A stretch of DNA of 35,303 nt from assembly GCA_964537685.1 (NCBI GenBank), contig CAZICM010000083.1, forward strand, positions 1 to 35,303. Reading direction: 5' to 3'. Below the pieces are notes generated by a model, which searched no databases, was not told where the DNA came from, and saw only the letters and a list, made by a program, of their open reading frames with translations. The position numbers and the translations under genes were made by a program. Origin of the DNA: CAZICM01 sp964537685 (GTDB taxonomy: Bacteria > Myxococcota_A > Polyangia > Polyangiales > Polyangiaceae). Shown in pieces: positions 6,514 to 13,801 of the stretch; the stretch's first letter is position 1; each line of letters begins with the position of its first letter.

Positions 6514-9162
6514 ATGGACCTAATATCAGCAGGACCGTTTCGCGCAGGATCGCTCGCATGGCGAACCCGACACGGCCATTCCATGCTCACCGTTATATGC
6601 AAATGCACCTACGTATTGCTCGAAGGCCAATCCCGCCTCGCCGAAGAACAAGAATACATCAACGAAGAAGATAACCATTGGAATGACGACCCAGCCCGCA
6701 GTGTATATTCCCCGAGTGACATGGCGCCCTACAAAACAAGGGCGGACATCATGGTTGTCGGCCACGCCTTCGCACCCCGCGGAGAAACAGTCCGCGCCCT
6801 CACCGCGCGCATTATCATAGGCGAAGTCGACAAATCGATCGACGTATACGGTGAACGAAGCTTCTCCCACGACGGAGCAATGCGAGAAGGCGCGCGCTTT
6901 TCAAAAATGCCCCTGCGCTACGAACGCGCCGCGGGAGGCCCCGACACCACCAACCCCGTCGGAATACGCATGGACGGCCGCATGGATGCCTATGGAAATA
7001 TCATCCTGCCCAATCTCCAGCCCCCCGGCCGCCTGATTAGCAGCCTATCCGATATTATCGAACCCATCGGCTTTGGACCGATATCGGCGGCCTGGCCTTA
7101 CCGCCTCGGCAAATTAGGCCGCTATGCCCCGCAGTGGACCGGCGATTATGCGGCATTGAATCCAATTCCCGACGATATCGACCCAACCTTTTTCAATGCA
7201 GCTCCCGCAGACCAGCAAGCGCATGAACTTCGCGATAACGAAAGAATTGTTCTCGATTATTTACATCCCGACCATCCCCATTTGGTCACCAGCCTTCCCG
7301 GCCAGCACCCCCAGGCTTTTGTCGTGCGCCCGGGAAAACCCGTCACAGAGCTCGCATTAAAAGCCGACACCTTATGGATTGACACCGACCGCTCGATTTG
7401 CACGCTGACCTACAGGGCTCAAATCGAACTCGAACATCCCGCGGAACAAGGCCAGATCATTATGGCCCTGGCTCAGCCCGGCCAGCGCCTGACCTGGGCC
7501 GCAGTCAATTCGATGGTTATGGCCAGCGAAGCCATCGGCGATTCAGAAGATCTCAATGAAATTACCGTCGATGCGATGCCCGAATCCGAACCGGGAACCG
7601 AGCAATTGCGCTTTAAACCCATTCCCGCCGCGGGCGCCCTGCCCTTTGTCAGCCAGGGTTCCGGGGCGCCCAAGGACCTAAAAGGACAGCGATTACAGCG
7701 TCAAACCGAACCGCCGCCCCCACCGCCTCCCCTGCATGCCGAAGGCGAATTTCATGTGGATACCGCGGTCGGAATGAAGAAATTCTCCGACGCTTCCCCG
7801 CCTTGGCTCAGCGGTGCAAACGCCGCCCCGGCAAGCGCCGCCCCCGTTCTCACCGCGCCGCTTCCTGCGCCCTCCAACCCAGGCTTCGCCGCGCCTTCCA
7901 ACCCAGGCTTCGCCGCGCCGCCGATGATTCCCGCGCCCCCCCTTTCCTCGGCCGGGGTTCCTGTCCCGCCCCGCGTCGAAAGCCCCTGGGCATCAAAATC
8001 ATCGAATTTACAAAATAAATCAACGGATTCACCAATCGGCCCTTCAGCCCAGGTTTTGCCGCCTCCGCCGCCTGTGCCCGTTGTTTCATCTCTCTCGGCA
8101 CCTCCGTCGCGCATTTCATCGCCCGGCCTTCCGGCAATGACACCGGCCGCCATCGCCGCCGCCACCGCCATTGGGGTTCAGGGAGGCGCTACATCTGCAT
8201 CAAATGCGGCGGCATCTGCATCAAATTGGTCTGTGCTGCCCGCCGACAGCCCCGCTCCATCGGCCTCGCCCGCGCCCGAAAAACGCTTTCAAGTCAGGCC
8301 GGGCGGCCGCGAAGTCGTCGATTTACTGTGGTTCGATTCCAAGGATGTCCCGCGCATCCGCGAACAAGAAGCGTGGAAGCCCATTATCGCCGCGGCCAAG
8401 GCGAAAAAACCCGCCAAAGATAAATCCAACGATTTTGATGATCCATTCGAAGATGCGCCTTCGCGATCGCCGGAACAAGAAAAAGAATACGACGAGAGGC
8501 GGGACGTATACAGCGTGCTCACCAAAGCGCCGACCATGGACATCGAAGGCATAAACGAAGCCATTGCCGACGCGGTCTCCGAAGACGGAACATTTATCAG
8601 GCCATTGGTCGCCGTATCAGGTGAATTGACATTTCCATTTGATGAATTGGAAATGCTCAAAGCGACCGTGACTGCCGTAACGCCCTTTATGGCGGGCGAT
8701 AAAAAACTAAAAGACACGGTGGACACGGTGAATGAATTATTAAAAACGCCCTGGATTCAAAGCGGAACGGGCGTTGCTGAAGGATTAACGGTAAGGGTCC
8801 GCGAAGCCTTTTCCCAAGCCAATAGAAACCTTCCTCCAAACTACCTCGAAAGCCACACCGAACGAATTTTATTGGAGCAGCGCCATTATCAAAAGCGCAC
8901 GGTATTCGGCGAACTCTGGATTCGCAGCCTCTTTTCGTTACCGGGAACATCGCAGACCCTTCCCGCTTATTTGCCCGAATCCCTCTCCAAAAAGCTTCCG
9001 ATGTTTCAGACCATGCGCGTGCGCCTCATCGCCGAGGCCCACCTTCAGCAAGATCAATACGAAACCCAGCCGAGTGCCCTTAAAGTCATCGCGCTGGGCA
9101 GGGTAGCCTCCTTGTCCACGGGCATGACGCCTGGGCGCGGTGCCGCATCCAAGGGAACATAA
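6514..9162 (+). CDS. DUF2169 domain protein with Pro-rich linker and second C-terminal domain
   Basis: The product is 882 aa from ATG 6514; a TTG at 6505 would add MKK. Residues about 1-300 match the DUF2169 family: MDLISAGPFRAGSL start, a WRTRHGHSMLTVICKCTY strand pair, and the YKTRADIMVVGHAFAPRG segment. This family is commonly found beside type VI secretion effectors and PAAR/VgrG genes, where it is thought to help effector loading. Residues about 380-600 are Pro/Ala/Ser-rich low complexity with a tandem SNPGFAAP repeat (454-469). Residues about 600-882 form a separate alpha/beta domain starting VDLLWFDSKDVPRIRE, often found in myxobacterial relatives. No other T6SS gene is in the window. 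The next gene, thiD, begins 5 nt later. Confidence 0.85.
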   Translation: MDLISAGPFRAGSLAWRTRHGHSMLTVICKCTYVLLEGQSRLAEEQEYINEEDNHWNDDPARSVYSPSDMAPYKTRADIMVVGHAFAPRGETVRALTARIIIGEVDKSIDVYGERSFSHDGAMREGARFSKMPLRYERAAGGPDTTNPVGIRMDGRMDAYGNIILPNLQPPGRLISSLSDIIEPIGFGPISAAWPYRLGKLGRYAPQWTGDYAALNPIPDDIDPTFFNAAPADQQAHELRDNERIVLDYLHPDHPHLVTSLPGQHPQAFVVRPGKPVTELALKADTLWIDTDRSICTLTYRAQIELEHPAEQGQIIMALAQPGQRLTWAAVNSMVMASEAIGDSEDLNEITVDAMPESEPGTEQLRFKPIPAAGALPFVSQGSGAPKDLKGQRLQRQTEPPPPPPPLHAEGEFHVDTAVGMKKFSDASPPWLSGANAAPASAAPVLTAPLPAPSNPGFAAPSNPGFAAPPMIPAPPLSSAGVPVPPRVESPWASKSSNLQNKSTDSPIGPSAQVLPPPPPVPVVSSLSAPPSRISSPGLPAMTPAAIAAATAIGVQGGATSASNAAASASNWSVLPADSPAPSASPAPEKRFQVRPGGREVVDLLWFDSKDVPRIREQEAWKPIIAAAKAKKPAKDKSNDFDDPFEDAPSRSPEQEKEYDERRDVYSVLTKAPTMDIEGINEAIADAVSEDGTFIRPLVAVSGELTFPFDELEMLKATVTAVTPFMAGDKKLKDTVDTVNELLKTPWIQSGTGVAEGLTVRVREAFSQANRNLPPNYLESHTERILLEQRHYQKRTVFGELWIRSLFSLPGTSQTLPAYLPESLSKKLPMFQTMRVRLIAEAHLQQDQYETQPSALKVIALGRVASLSTGMTPGRGAASKGT
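7873..7920 (+). repeat. Two tandem 24-bp units in the DUF2169 linker
   Basis: Units 7873-7896 and 7897-7920 differ at one base and encode two copies of SNPGFAAP. The near identity, including third positions, points to a recent in-frame duplication within a low-complexity linker. Confidence 0.9.
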
Positions 9163-9167
9163 TCGTT

Positions 9168-9989
9168 ATGACAACATATTATAAAGCATTGACCATCGCC
9201 GGCTCCGACAGCGGAGGAGGGGCCGGTATTCAAGCCGATCTAAAAACCTTTTCCGCCTTTGGCGTCTATGGAATGAGCGCCATTACGGCTTTAACGGCGC
9301 AGAATACAATTGGCGTGGATGCCGTTCATGAAGTTCCAATTGATTTTATTGCTAAGCAAATTGATGCAGTTGTAAGCGATATCGGCGTAGACGCTGTAAA
9401 AATCGGCATGCTCGGCACGGCTTCCATCGTAGAAATGGTCGCCTCAAAAATCCGCGAACATCGTTTGCAACAATTGGTTCTCGATCCCGTGATGATCTCC
9501 AAAAGCGGCCATGCCCTGCTCGCCGAGGATGCCCGGGCCGCGCTGCGCGAGCTTCTCCTGCCCATTTCGCTGGTATTGACGCCCAATTTGATGGAGGCCG
9601 CCGCCCTCACCAAAATGCCCATCGGCAATTTGGCCTCGATGAAAGAAGCCGCGCGGATATTTTCTCAATGGGGAGCGAAATGGATTGTCATGAAAGGCGG
9701 CCATTTAGAAGGCGATGAGGATGCGATCGATTTGCTCTACGACGGCCATGAATTCACCGAATTCCGGACGAAGCGCATTGCCACAAAAAACACGCATGGC
9801 ACAGGATGCACTTTTTCGGCGGCCATTGCGGCCGGTCTGGCCAGAGGACATTCGCTCAAGGACGCCGTGGCCCTCGCCAAGCGCTATGTGACAAGAGCCA
9901 TTGAATGCTCGCTTGCCATCGGTCACGGTCATGGTCCAACCCATCATGGTGTGGATGTCCAAAGCCCTTGGGCACAAGCTTCCTCGTAA
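9168..9989 (+). CDS. thiD: Bifunctional hydroxymethylpyrimidine kinase/phosphomethylpyrimidine kinase
   Basis: The 273-aa product has the usual ThiD length. It phosphorylates 4-amino-5-hydroxymethyl-2-methylpyrimidine and then its monophosphate, giving the pyrimidine diphosphate for thiamine synthesis in the cytoplasm. Diagnostic segments are AGSDSGGGAGIQADLKT near the N-terminus (substrate binding), ALTAQNT, LDPVM in the middle, and HGTGCTFSAAIAAGLARG near residue 210 (anion hole and catalytic Cys of the ribokinase-like fold). No other thiamine gene is adjacent. It follows DUF2169 by 5 nt and precedes the deacetylase by 1 nt, so it is probably transcribed with unrelated neighbours. Confidence 0.95.
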   Translation: MTTYYKALTIAGSDSGGGAGIQADLKTFSAFGVYGMSAITALTAQNTIGVDAVHEVPIDFIAKQIDAVVSDIGVDAVKIGMLGTASIVEMVASKIREHRLQQLVLDPVMISKSGHALLAEDARAALRELLLPISLVLTPNLMEAAALTKMPIGNLASMKEAARIFSQWGAKWIVMKGGHLEGDEDAIDLLYDGHEFTEFRTKRIATKNTHGTGCTFSAAIAAGLARGHSLKDAVALAKRYVTRAIECSLAIGHGHGPTHHGVDVQSPWAQASS

Positions 9990-9990
9990 A

Positions 9991-10929
9991 ATGAAAAATG
10001 CTTTCAGTGATTTAATCAATTCGAATGTATTTTTATATTGCCGGCTCTTGAGCGGCCTTTCAATTGGTCTTGTGGCCTGCTCAACCTCGAGGGTGGACAC
10101 GGCTTCCATTCCCGGGACAGATACTCCGCCCAATCCCCAAGCAACTCTCAGCCATTCTGTCGCATTGCCCACGAAAGAGCCCGGACCGAGCGCACAGCCG
10201 CCCGCGCCGCCCCCTTCATCCTCGCTTCCGCCTGTAACTCCAGTCCGAAGCGAACCCAATACCAAGCTCATCGAACACGGCTCCCGCGATATCAACAAAG
10301 TCGCGCTCACCTTCGATGCCGATATGACCCGCGGAATGCAAAAAATGATTCGCAATGGGGAGATGCGCGATCAATACGATAAAAATATCCTCGAAATTCT
10401 CCGGGCCGAACAAGTTCCAGCCACATTTTTCGTAACGGGATTATGGGCCGAAACCTATCCCAGCCTCGTCCGCTCCCTGGCCGCGGATAAATTATTTGAG
10501 ATTGAAAATCATTCCTATGATCATGCAGCTTTTTCAGGTCCCTGCTATGGATTAAGGGTGCTCTTCCGCGCCGATCAAAAGACAAATTCGATTCAATTGG
10601 CGGCAAATGCGATAGAAAAACACGCGGGCGTGCGCACATCCTTTTTCCGCTTCCCAGGAGGCTGCCACCGCGCGGGCGATATCGCCATTGTCGCGCAGGC
10701 TGGACATCAGGCCGTGCAGTGGGATGTCGTCTCCGGCGATGTAATGCATCGTGATCCAAAGAAAATCGTTGAAGATGTTATGGAGTCGGCCAAAGGCGGC
10801 TCGATTATTGTCATGCATCTCAATGGAGCGCCCAATACGCCCGCGACCGCCGCCGCCCTGCTTCAAATTATTCCCGGGCTGCGCAAAAAAGGATTGAGTT
10901 TTGCCCTGCTGCGCGAGCTCTTAAAATGA
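9991..10929 (+). CDS. Lipoprotein NodB-type polysaccharide deacetylase
   Basis: The product is 312 aa from ATG 9991, one nt after the thiD stop; an upstream in-frame ATG at 9901 lies inside thiD and is less likely. A signal peptide ends in LVAC near residue 31, a good lipobox, followed by a Pro/Ser linker to about residue 90. The NodB domain covers the rest: TFDAD (D109 and D111, replacing the usual TFDDG), NHSYDH with H174 and H178 as zinc ligands, RFPGG, a WDVVSGD segment, and IVMHL. The enzyme should remove N-acetyl groups from a cell-wall or exported polysaccharide. The DAD variant is still seen in active members, so it is probably functional. Confidence 0.9.
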   Translation: MKNAFSDLINSNVFLYCRLLSGLSIGLVACSTSRVDTASIPGTDTPPNPQATLSHSVALPTKEPGPSAQPPAPPPSSSLPPVTPVRSEPNTKLIEHGSRDINKVALTFDADMTRGMQKMIRNGEMRDQYDKNILEILRAEQVPATFFVTGLWAETYPSLVRSLAADKLFEIENHSYDHAAFSGPCYGLRVLFRADQKTNSIQLAANAIEKHAGVRTSFFRFPGGCHRAGDIAIVAQAGHQAVQWDVVSGDVMHRDPKKIVEDVMESAKGGSIIVMHLNGAPNTPATAAALLQIIPGLRKKGLSFALLRELLK

Positions 10930-11010
10930 AATCCGAGCGAAGACCCGAGCATTCACGGGAATTCTTTCGCGGCTGATTTCTTCGGTGTACCATCGCCGGC
11001 TTCAAACCAT

Positions 11011-11016
11011 AGGAGG
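11011..11016 (+). promoter_or_regulatory. Strong Shine-Dalgarno AGGAGG deciding the CAP lipoprotein start
   Basis: AGGAGG sits 9 nt before ATG 11026. An out-of-frame ATG at 11019 is only 2 nt away and too close, so 11026 is the start. Confidence 0.8.
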
Positions 11017-11025
11017 ACATGGATC

Positions 11026-11715
11026 ATGCATCGCCTTTCGAATCGAAAAAGCGCCGTCCGAACAGCCGCGGGAATGCCGACAAAGCCCTTGATTTGGGCG
11101 GTATTGACCATGGGTACGCTTTCCGCGGGCCTGGGCTGCTCCGGTATTTTCGGCGATTCGGATGAGCGGCGCCATTTTGGCGGTGAGGAAGAAGAGACAA
11201 GCAGCGGCGGAACAGGCGGTGCCAGTTCTTCAACCAGCTCGGGCGGCACGGGCGGCACAATGAGCGGGTCTTCGTCCTCCACATCTTCATCCTCGTCCTC
11301 CACATCGGGCAGCAGCTCAAGCTCCGGCAATCCTCAGCAGAATAGCCTGGCCCAGCTCTGTGTAGATACAATCAATATGCATCGCGCTTCGATCGGATTG
11401 CCTCCCTATCAGCGCTGGCAGGGCGCCGAAGCCTGCACTTCAGATCAATGCATGAAAGATTCTCAAACAGGCCAAGCTCATGGTGCTTTTGGCCAATGCG
11501 GTGAATTTGCCCAAAATGAATGTCCCGGCTGGCCTGGGCCTCCCGAGTCGATGATTGTCGATTGTCTGCAAATGATGTGGGATGAAGGTCCTGGGCAGGA
11601 TTTTAACAAGCATGGCCATTACATCAATATGAGCAGCACCAACTATGCGGAAGTATCCTGCGGCTTTTATCAAACGCCGAATGGAAGCTGGTGGGCAATT
11701 CAAAACTTTAAATGA
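11026..11715 (+). CDS. CAP (SCP/PR-1-like) domain lipoprotein with Ser/Gly linker
   Basis: The product is 229 aa. A long N-terminal segment has its hydrophobic core ending SAGLGC (Cys 38). Residues about 60-102 are Ser/Gly/Thr, encoded mostly by TCN codons. Residues about 105-229 form a shortened CAP domain: MHRASIGLPPYQRW helix, QAHGAFGQCGEFAQNEC, and the HGHYINMSSTNYAEVSCGFY-type core ending WWAIQNF. CAP proteins act outside the cell and bind lipids or act on other proteins; bacterial roles are poorly known. It appears to stand alone, with a 96-nt spacer before it. A second, more diverged CAP lipoprotein lies at 16710. Confidence 0.85.
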   Translation: MHRLSNRKSAVRTAAGMPTKPLIWAVLTMGTLSAGLGCSGIFGDSDERRHFGGEEEETSSGGTGGASSSTSSGGTGGTMSGSSSSTSSSSSSTSGSSSSSGNPQQNSLAQLCVDTINMHRASIGLPPYQRWQGAEACTSDQCMKDSQTGQAHGAFGQCGEFAQNECPGWPGPPESMIVDCLQMMWDEGPGQDFNKHGHYINMSSTNYAEVSCGFYQTPNGSWWAIQNFK

Positions 11716-11767
11716 TGGCTTCGGCCGGAGTCTGGCCTAAAGGCGCGTTTTGAGCGGGTGCAATTCG

Positions 11768-13486
11768 ATGGATTATGTTAATTCAACGTATGTATTGATT
11801 GTCGGCGCGGGCCCCATTGGGCTGATGATGGGCTGCGAGCTCTTAAGGCACGGCGTGCGCTGCCGGGTCATCGATATGAACGACGGCCCATCCCTATGGT
11901 CGAAGGCGGCCGCGCTTCAGGCCCGGACACTCGAAATTTTTGAGTCCATCGGGCTATTGGACCGCATTCTGCCCAAGGGACGTCCATTCTATGGGATGAA
12001 TGTGTATGACGGTAGATTGCGTGTCGCCCATCTCGATATCGATATTTCGGGAACCGATTACGGCTATATGCTCGGCATTTCTCAGCACGATACCGAGCTC
12101 GCCCTGGCGGAACATTTTGAACGATTGGGCGGTAAAATCGAACGAAATGTAAAACTGGAACGATTTGTTCAGGATGATGATGGTATTGATGCCGAGCTTC
12201 TGCACCGGGATGGAACGCAAGAAGCCGTTCGTGTTCCTTGGTTAATCGGCTGTGATGGATCGCACAGCACGGTCCGCAAGCAGTTGGGGCTTCCCTTTGA
12301 AGGCACGAGCTTTGAAGAAAAGCTAATTCAGGCCGATATCAAGGTGAAATTCCCATTTCATGTGCCCGACGATGAAGCCATCGTTTTTGTGTCCCCGCAT
12401 GGCGTGGGCGGCTTTTTGCCAGTCCTTCAAGAGAAGCGTTACAGGCTTATTTTAATGGCGCCTCCCGAGGAAGCCCTGCATCCCGGCCCCACGCTTGCCC
12501 ATTTTCAAGAGATTGTTAACCAACGCTGTCCAGAAGGCATTGTACTCAGCGAACCGGCTTGGATGATCGGCTTCCGGATTCATAGCCGCGTCGTTCCAAG
12601 CTATCGCACCGGGCGCGTGTTTTTGGCGGGTGATGCCGCGCATATTCATAGTCCGGCAGGCGCCCAGGGATTGAATTTGGGTATTTCCGATGCGTTTAAT
12701 TTGGCGTGGAAACTCGGGCTCGTCATCCGGGGGGCCGCCTATCCTTCGCTCCTCGATTCCTATCATGCGGAACGCCATCCCGTCGCCAATACGATCGTGC
12801 GCAGCACCGATCTGGCCACGCGCGGAATGCTTCATGTGCTTTCGCTCCGGAGTCCCCTCGCTCAATCGATCCGCAATGAATTGGTGGCGTTTTTGGTGAG
12901 CCAGCCTGTCTTCCACGAAAAGGCGCTCAAGGCCATCGGAGGATTAACAGCCGATTATCATCAAAGTCCGATCGTGGGTGAGCATCAAGTGGCGCTGTGG
13001 AGAGCCGGCCTGATGAAAGACAATTCGACGGAAAGGCCCGCATTAGCCGATTGGATTGATTTCGGACAAGGTCCAAAACCGGGTGCCCGCGTTGCGCCGG
13101 TGGTGCTGCCCGAGCCTTTCGAGGGGAAGAAAACGCTGTTTGAATTGATGCGGGGAACGCAGCACACGCTGATGCTCTTTGACGGTACGGCGCAGACACA
13201 GGCTGGGTACCGGGCTTTTGAGCGGATTTATAAAAAAGTGAACGAGCGTTTTGGAAGCTATATCCGCACCTACGTGATCACGCCTTGCCGTGTGCGCCCG
13301 GCCGCGCTTTCGGCGTTTGAAGGCCCTGTTCTTTTGGATACGGATGCGATGCTGCACAGGCGCTTTGGCGCCGGTTCGGAAAGCCTCTATTTGCTGAGGC
13401 CCGATGGCTATGTGGGCTACCGGAGTCAGCCGGCCGATGAAAGCAAGCTGTTTGAGTATCTCGAGGTGATCTTCGCGGGTCTCTAA
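11768..13486 (+). CDS. FAD-dependent aromatic hydroxylase-like monooxygenase
   Basis: The product is 572 aa from ATG 11768; a TTG at 11750 would add six residues. The FAD-binding GxGxxG is VGAGPIG at 12-18, the DG motif is GCDGSHSTVRKQLG in the middle, and the GD motif FLAGDAAH (D289) is followed by SPAGAQGLNLGISDAFNLAWKL. This is the PheA/MhpA/TetX class A flavin monooxygenase family, using NAD(P)H and oxygen to hydroxylate aromatic or polyketide-like substrates. The C-terminal about 170 residues resemble the thioredoxin-like domain of phenol hydroxylases. No pathway genes surround it, so its substrate is unknown. It is likely cytoplasmic. Confidence 0.9.
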   Translation: MDYVNSTYVLIVGAGPIGLMMGCELLRHGVRCRVIDMNDGPSLWSKAAALQARTLEIFESIGLLDRILPKGRPFYGMNVYDGRLRVAHLDIDISGTDYGYMLGISQHDTELALAEHFERLGGKIERNVKLERFVQDDDGIDAELLHRDGTQEAVRVPWLIGCDGSHSTVRKQLGLPFEGTSFEEKLIQADIKVKFPFHVPDDEAIVFVSPHGVGGFLPVLQEKRYRLILMAPPEEALHPGPTLAHFQEIVNQRCPEGIVLSEPAWMIGFRIHSRVVPSYRTGRVFLAGDAAHIHSPAGAQGLNLGISDAFNLAWKLGLVIRGAAYPSLLDSYHAERHPVANTIVRSTDLATRGMLHVLSLRSPLAQSIRNELVAFLVSQPVFHEKALKAIGGLTADYHQSPIVGEHQVALWRAGLMKDNSTERPALADWIDFGQGPKPGARVAPVVLPEPFEGKKTLFELMRGTQHTLMLFDGTAQTQAGYRAFERIYKKVNERFGSYIRTYVITPCRVRPAALSAFEGPVLLDTDAMLHRRFGAGSESLYLLRPDGYVGYRSQPADESKLFEYLEVIFAGL

Positions 13487-13512
13487 AAAAGGCCGTTTCG
13501 CTTGGCGGCCGT
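13487..13512 (-). terminator. Rho-independent terminator read on the minus strand
   Basis: Read on the minus strand, GGCCG...CGGCC forms a 5-bp GC stem around a 10-nt loop, followed directly by six T. On the plus strand the A-run precedes the stem, so it is oriented to stop leftward transcription, although it lies right after the plus-strand monooxygenase stop. Confidence 0.55.
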
Positions 13513-13602
13513 TTCAGCCGTGTTGTTGAGCAATTGCACGAATATCATCTTTCTTTTGACGCGCGGACACGCTTTTTGTAGGCTTCGCGGCGTTGGCAAT
13601 CC

Positions 13603-13704
13603 TTAACGTTGCGTTGGAACTCCAACACAAATCCAATGTCCGGCGATTGCATTGGGTTTGAGTCCATGCGGTATTTTCGCGAAAGATCTTTGAGCGAATA
13701 ACAT
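13603..13704 (-). CDS. Small minus-strand gene candidate, 33 aa, possibly frameshifted
   Basis: On the minus strand GGAGGG lies 8 nt before ATG 13704, an unusually good Shine-Dalgarno. The frame gives 33 residues (MLFAQRSFAKIPHGL...VGVPTQR), then TAA at 13603. The other open frame continues to 13514 and encodes a basic tail (NAAKPTKSVSARQKKDDIRAIAQQHG) that looks more protein-like than random, and a leftward terminator follows. So either this is a short peptide with a 3' untranslated region, or a roughly 65-aa basic protein broken by a frameshift near 13605. The product is not recognised. The spacer (13487-13801) holds nothing else obvious apart from the kinase leader. Confidence 0.35.
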   Translation of the reverse strand: MLFAQRSFAKIPHGLKPNAIAGHWICVGVPTQR

Positions 13705-13801
13705 TAAAATTACCCTCCAAAACTAGAGCGAGCGCTTGTCCCGCCGATTTTTGGAGACAGCTCTGAACAACTTATAGAAAAGGCGTGGAGAAAAAGACGA
13801 C

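Noticed and set aside
13620..13670. tRNA T-arm-like GGGTTTGAGTCC
   Set aside because: No acceptor, D or anticodon arms can be paired around it.
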